From NCBI GenBank assembly GCA_964496245.1, contig CAZBZG010000273.1:1-6351 (forward strand): 6,351 nt of DNA. Reading direction: 5' to 3'. The position numbers and the translations under genes are program-made. The DNA is from CAZBZG01 sp964496245 (lineage in GTDB: Bacteria; Planctomycetota; SZUA-567). The notes beneath the pieces were generated by a model, which searched no databases, was not told the DNA's origin, and saw only the letters and a list, made by a program, of their open reading frames with translations. Below, in pieces: positions 4,751-6,351 of this stretch; position 1 is the stretch's first letter; each line of letters begins with the position of its first letter.

Positions 4751-6351
4751 ATGCGCTTTGAGGCTTGGGTCAGTTCCGCGTTGCACCTGGAGGAAGCGGT
4801 ATGTAGCACAGGCACTCCTGCCTGTGCCGCGCCTCATGGGTTGCGTTCCAGGGAAGAGCGCCTGGGCTACACACGGCTCTCTCTTCCGGGTATTGCCCAA
4901 AATCGCGCGCCTCTGAACGAGGCCCACCGTCGGACCAGCGCGCTGGCCGTTCTGTTCACCGTTCTGCTGTCCCCGCTTCTCTTCGGCGCCCAGCAGGGCG
5001 AGTACTTCCGCGAGGATCAGAACATCGGCGAAGTCGAGAAGCGCCTCGACCAGATCGAGGGGCTCCTCTTCCATCTGCGTAGCGACGTGGGCGTGACAAC
5101 GGGGGAGGATGGCGCGGTCACGGCGTGGGAAGACCAGTCGCCGAACGGGCACGACTTCACTGCTTTGGCGGGTGCCAAGCAACCGCCGCACCTGGTGCAA
5201 AACGTCATCGCCGGCCGACCGGCCGTACGCTTCTTCGGCGCGCAGCGCAACGCGGGCGGGCTCGCGTGCCCGCCGGTTGCCATCGATCCGGCCAAGGGGA
5301 TGACGCTCGCGGTCCTGCTGCGCGTCTCCGAGGAGGGGCATCTCTCCTTCCCCCTGTGCTACGGGAACCAGTACAAGACCGAGGGCTCCATGGCCATTGG
5401 GCTGCGCGGCCAGAAGCGATACGGCCGATGCTGGGGCCGGGCGGTCATCGCCAGCGAGCGGAAGGTGGAGACCGCGGACGACCGGCTTACAGGCAAGGGA
5501 TTCCTCCTGCTCGTAGCGCGGTACCACCCGGAGGAGGGCGAGCTCGCTCTCTTCCAGAACGGCCGGATCGCGGGCACGCTGACCCATGCCAAGTCGTTGG
5601 CCGAGCAGTTGGCCTTCTCCATAGGGAGCGAACCACGCCGGACCTGGAGCTTCGGTGGCGAGATGCTGGAGACGCTGGCGTTCAACCGTGCGCTCGACCA
5701 GACTGAGCTACGCACCCTCGGCCGCGCGCTCTTCAGCCGGTGGCAGCTGGGCGGCAAGCTGGTCAGCGCCATGGCGCCCAAGCTCCCCTACGCATACTAT
5801 CCGTCGACGGACCAGATGGAGGTCGCGATCGAGCTCAGTCCGGAACTGCTGGCGAAAGCCGGCACCACGCCGGACGCGGTGACCGTGCGTGTGCGCGACG
5901 CCGAAAGCGGCAAGGAGATGGCCAAGGGGACCGTGCCGCTCGACGGCCAAGCCCGGGGCCAGGCGACCTTCGACGTGCCGGACTTCCCGGACGGCGAGTA
6001 CGCGGTGGAGTATGTGATCGGCGAGCACGTGGAGCGGTCGCCCGAGACCTTCAAGCGCATCCATTTCCCTTTCGAGGAGTCGTCCTTCGGCCAGACCCAC
6101 GAGGTCTATCCGCCGTTTGTGCCCGTGGAGGTCGAAGACAACACGGTCTCCGTGATCGGCCGCACCTATGCGGTGAACGCCTTCGGGCTCTTCGACAGCG
6201 TGGTGAGCCTGGACCGGGAGGTTCTGGCCGGTCCCATGACGCTTCGCGGAAGGACCCCGGACGGCGAGATCCAGTGGGAGGCCAAAGCAGTGGAGGGCGC
6301 GGCCCAGCACCCGGACGAAGCCGTGTTCGCCGGCCGGGCACGGAGCGGTAC
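4751..6351 (+). CDS. Large exported LamG-like + DUF6067/GH123-like protein, 3' end outside window
   Basis: This frame is open from ATG 4751 to the edge (533 whole codons, no stop seen). Residues 1-61 are unusual: Cys/Arg-rich, no clear domain, partly encoded by a palindromic repeat. A signal-peptide-like stretch follows, RRTSALAVLFTVLLSPLLFGA (60-80), with likely cleavage after A80. About 83-113 is a charged amphipathic helix (IGEVEKRLDQIEGLLFHL). About 105-333 resembles a LamG/concanavalin-A-like jelly roll, with AWEDQSPNGHDF (125-136), then PPHLV and RPAVRFFGAQ; such modules usually bind glycans. About 345-430 is a beta-sandwich ending in FPDGEYAVEYVI. From about 436 the sequence resembles DUF6067/GH123-like N-terminal regions: FPFEESSFGQTHEVYPPF, then GRTYAVNAFGLFDSVVS (around R471). 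The catalytic barrel would lie beyond the window. It aligns in order with residues 505-566 of the first large protein, so the two appear paralogous. Most likely an exported glycoside hydrolase of unknown substrate. The 5' end is uncertain: a signal sequence starting 60 residues in is abnormal, and I found no good alternative in-frame start next to it. Confidence 0.8.
   Translation, partial: MRFEAWVSSALHLEEAVCSTGTPACAAPHGLRSREERLGYTRLSLPGIAQNRAPLNEAHRRTSALAVLFTVLLSPLLFGAQQGEYFREDQNIGEVEKRLDQIEGLLFHLRSDVGVTTGEDGAVTAWEDQSPNGHDFTALAGAKQPPHLVQNVIAGRPAVRFFGAQRNAGGLACPPVAIDPAKGMTLAVLLRVSEEGHLSFPLCYGNQYKTEGSMAIGLRGQKRYGRCWGRAVIASERKVETADDRLTGKGFLLLVARYHPEEGELALFQNGRIAGTLTHAKSLAEQLAFSIGSEPRRTWSFGGEMLETLAFNRALDQTELRTLGRALFSRWQLGGKLVSAMAPKLPYAYYPSTDQMEVAIELSPELLAKAGTTPDAVTVRVRDAESGKEMAKGTVPLDGQARGQATFDVPDFPDGEYAVEYVIGEHVERSPETFKRIHFPFEESSFGQTHEVYPPFVPVEVEDNTVSVIGRTYAVNAFGLFDSVVSLDREVLAGPMTLRGRTPDGEIQWEAKAVEGAAQHPDEAVFAGRARSG
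4789..4806 (+). other. Shine-Dalgarno plus ATG-TAG start-stop at the edge of the palindrome
   Basis: GGAGGA (4789-4794) lies 6 bases before ATG 4801, and that ATG is followed at once by TAG (4804-4806). The ATG is out of frame with the large gene (offset by one base). The palindromic repeat begins at about this ATG. One reading is that this was the original start of the large gene and that an element landed directly after it; another is chance. A ribosome loading here would make only fMet. Confidence 0.4.
4798..4875. repeat. REP-like palindromic element within the 5' end of the third gene
   Basis: The core is a perfect 9-bp hairpin, GCACAGGCA (4806-4814) and TGCCTGTGC (4819-4827), with loop CTCC. 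A second copy of the outer arm in reverse orientation lies downstream: TGTAGCACAGGC (4802-4813) pairs with GCCTGGGCTACA (4860-4871) at 11 of 12 positions, extending to 13 of 16 over 4798-4813 and 4860-4875. A further small hairpin, CCAGG 4848-4852 / CCTGG 4861-4865, lies inside. Palindromes of the type 'GCACAGGC...GCCTGTGC' are, as I recall, dispersed in many copies through PVC genomes; that copy number cannot be tested in one window. Read in the gene frame the core encodes CSTGTPACA, which fits no domain. Confidence 0.6.

Noticed and set aside
4892..4917. Alternative starts (ATT codon 48, CTG codon 55) close to the signal peptide of the third gene
   Set aside because: These are rare start codons and neither has a Shine-Dalgarno at proper distance, so they do not resolve the odd N-terminus.

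Overview
The window is GC-rich (roughly two thirds G+C by eye) and reads entirely on the + strand. It looks like part of the chromosome of a PVC-type bacterium (Lentisphaerota, Kiritimatiellota, Verrucomicrobiota or Planctomycetota). The evidence is a stand-alone pseudopilin with the PVC-style start AFTLVELLVV, very large exported multi-domain glycoside-hydrolase-like proteins, clear Shine-Dalgarno sites and a palindromic repeat of a kind I associate with these phyla. The phylum is inferred from protein style; there is no rRNA or marker gene here.

Layout: (i) 1-68, the last 21 codons of an upstream gene whose C-terminus resembles the end of the next protein. (ii) 69-172, a short leader. (iii) 173-3754, a secreted protein of 1193 residues with signal peptide, coiled coil, CBM9-like module, beta-sandwiches, a DUF6067/GH123-like region, a TIM-barrel-like domain and a C-terminal beta domain. 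(iv) 3755-3884, a gap holding a large nested inverted repeat. (v) 3885-4739, a pseudopilin-like protein of 284 residues. (vi) 4751 to the window edge, the first 533 codons of a second large exported protein with a helix, a LamG-like module, a beta-sandwich and the start of the same DUF6067-like region. Its first ~60 codons are odd and carry a REP-like palindrome.

Working picture (inference): this is a carbohydrate-degradation locus in which related large surface or secreted hydrolases with different sugar-binding front modules (CBM9-like in one, LamG-like in the other) are arrayed in tandem around a pseudopilin. All genes point the same way. The pseudopilin stop codon overlaps the Shine-Dalgarno of the third gene, so at least those two are probably co-transcribed and translationally linked. 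Substrate and catalytic activity cannot be read from the sequence. I see no RNA genes, CRISPR array, transposase or complete mobile element. The points most worth following are the palindrome-bearing start of the third gene, the nested inverted repeat before the pseudopilin, and the module swap between the paralogous hydrolases.
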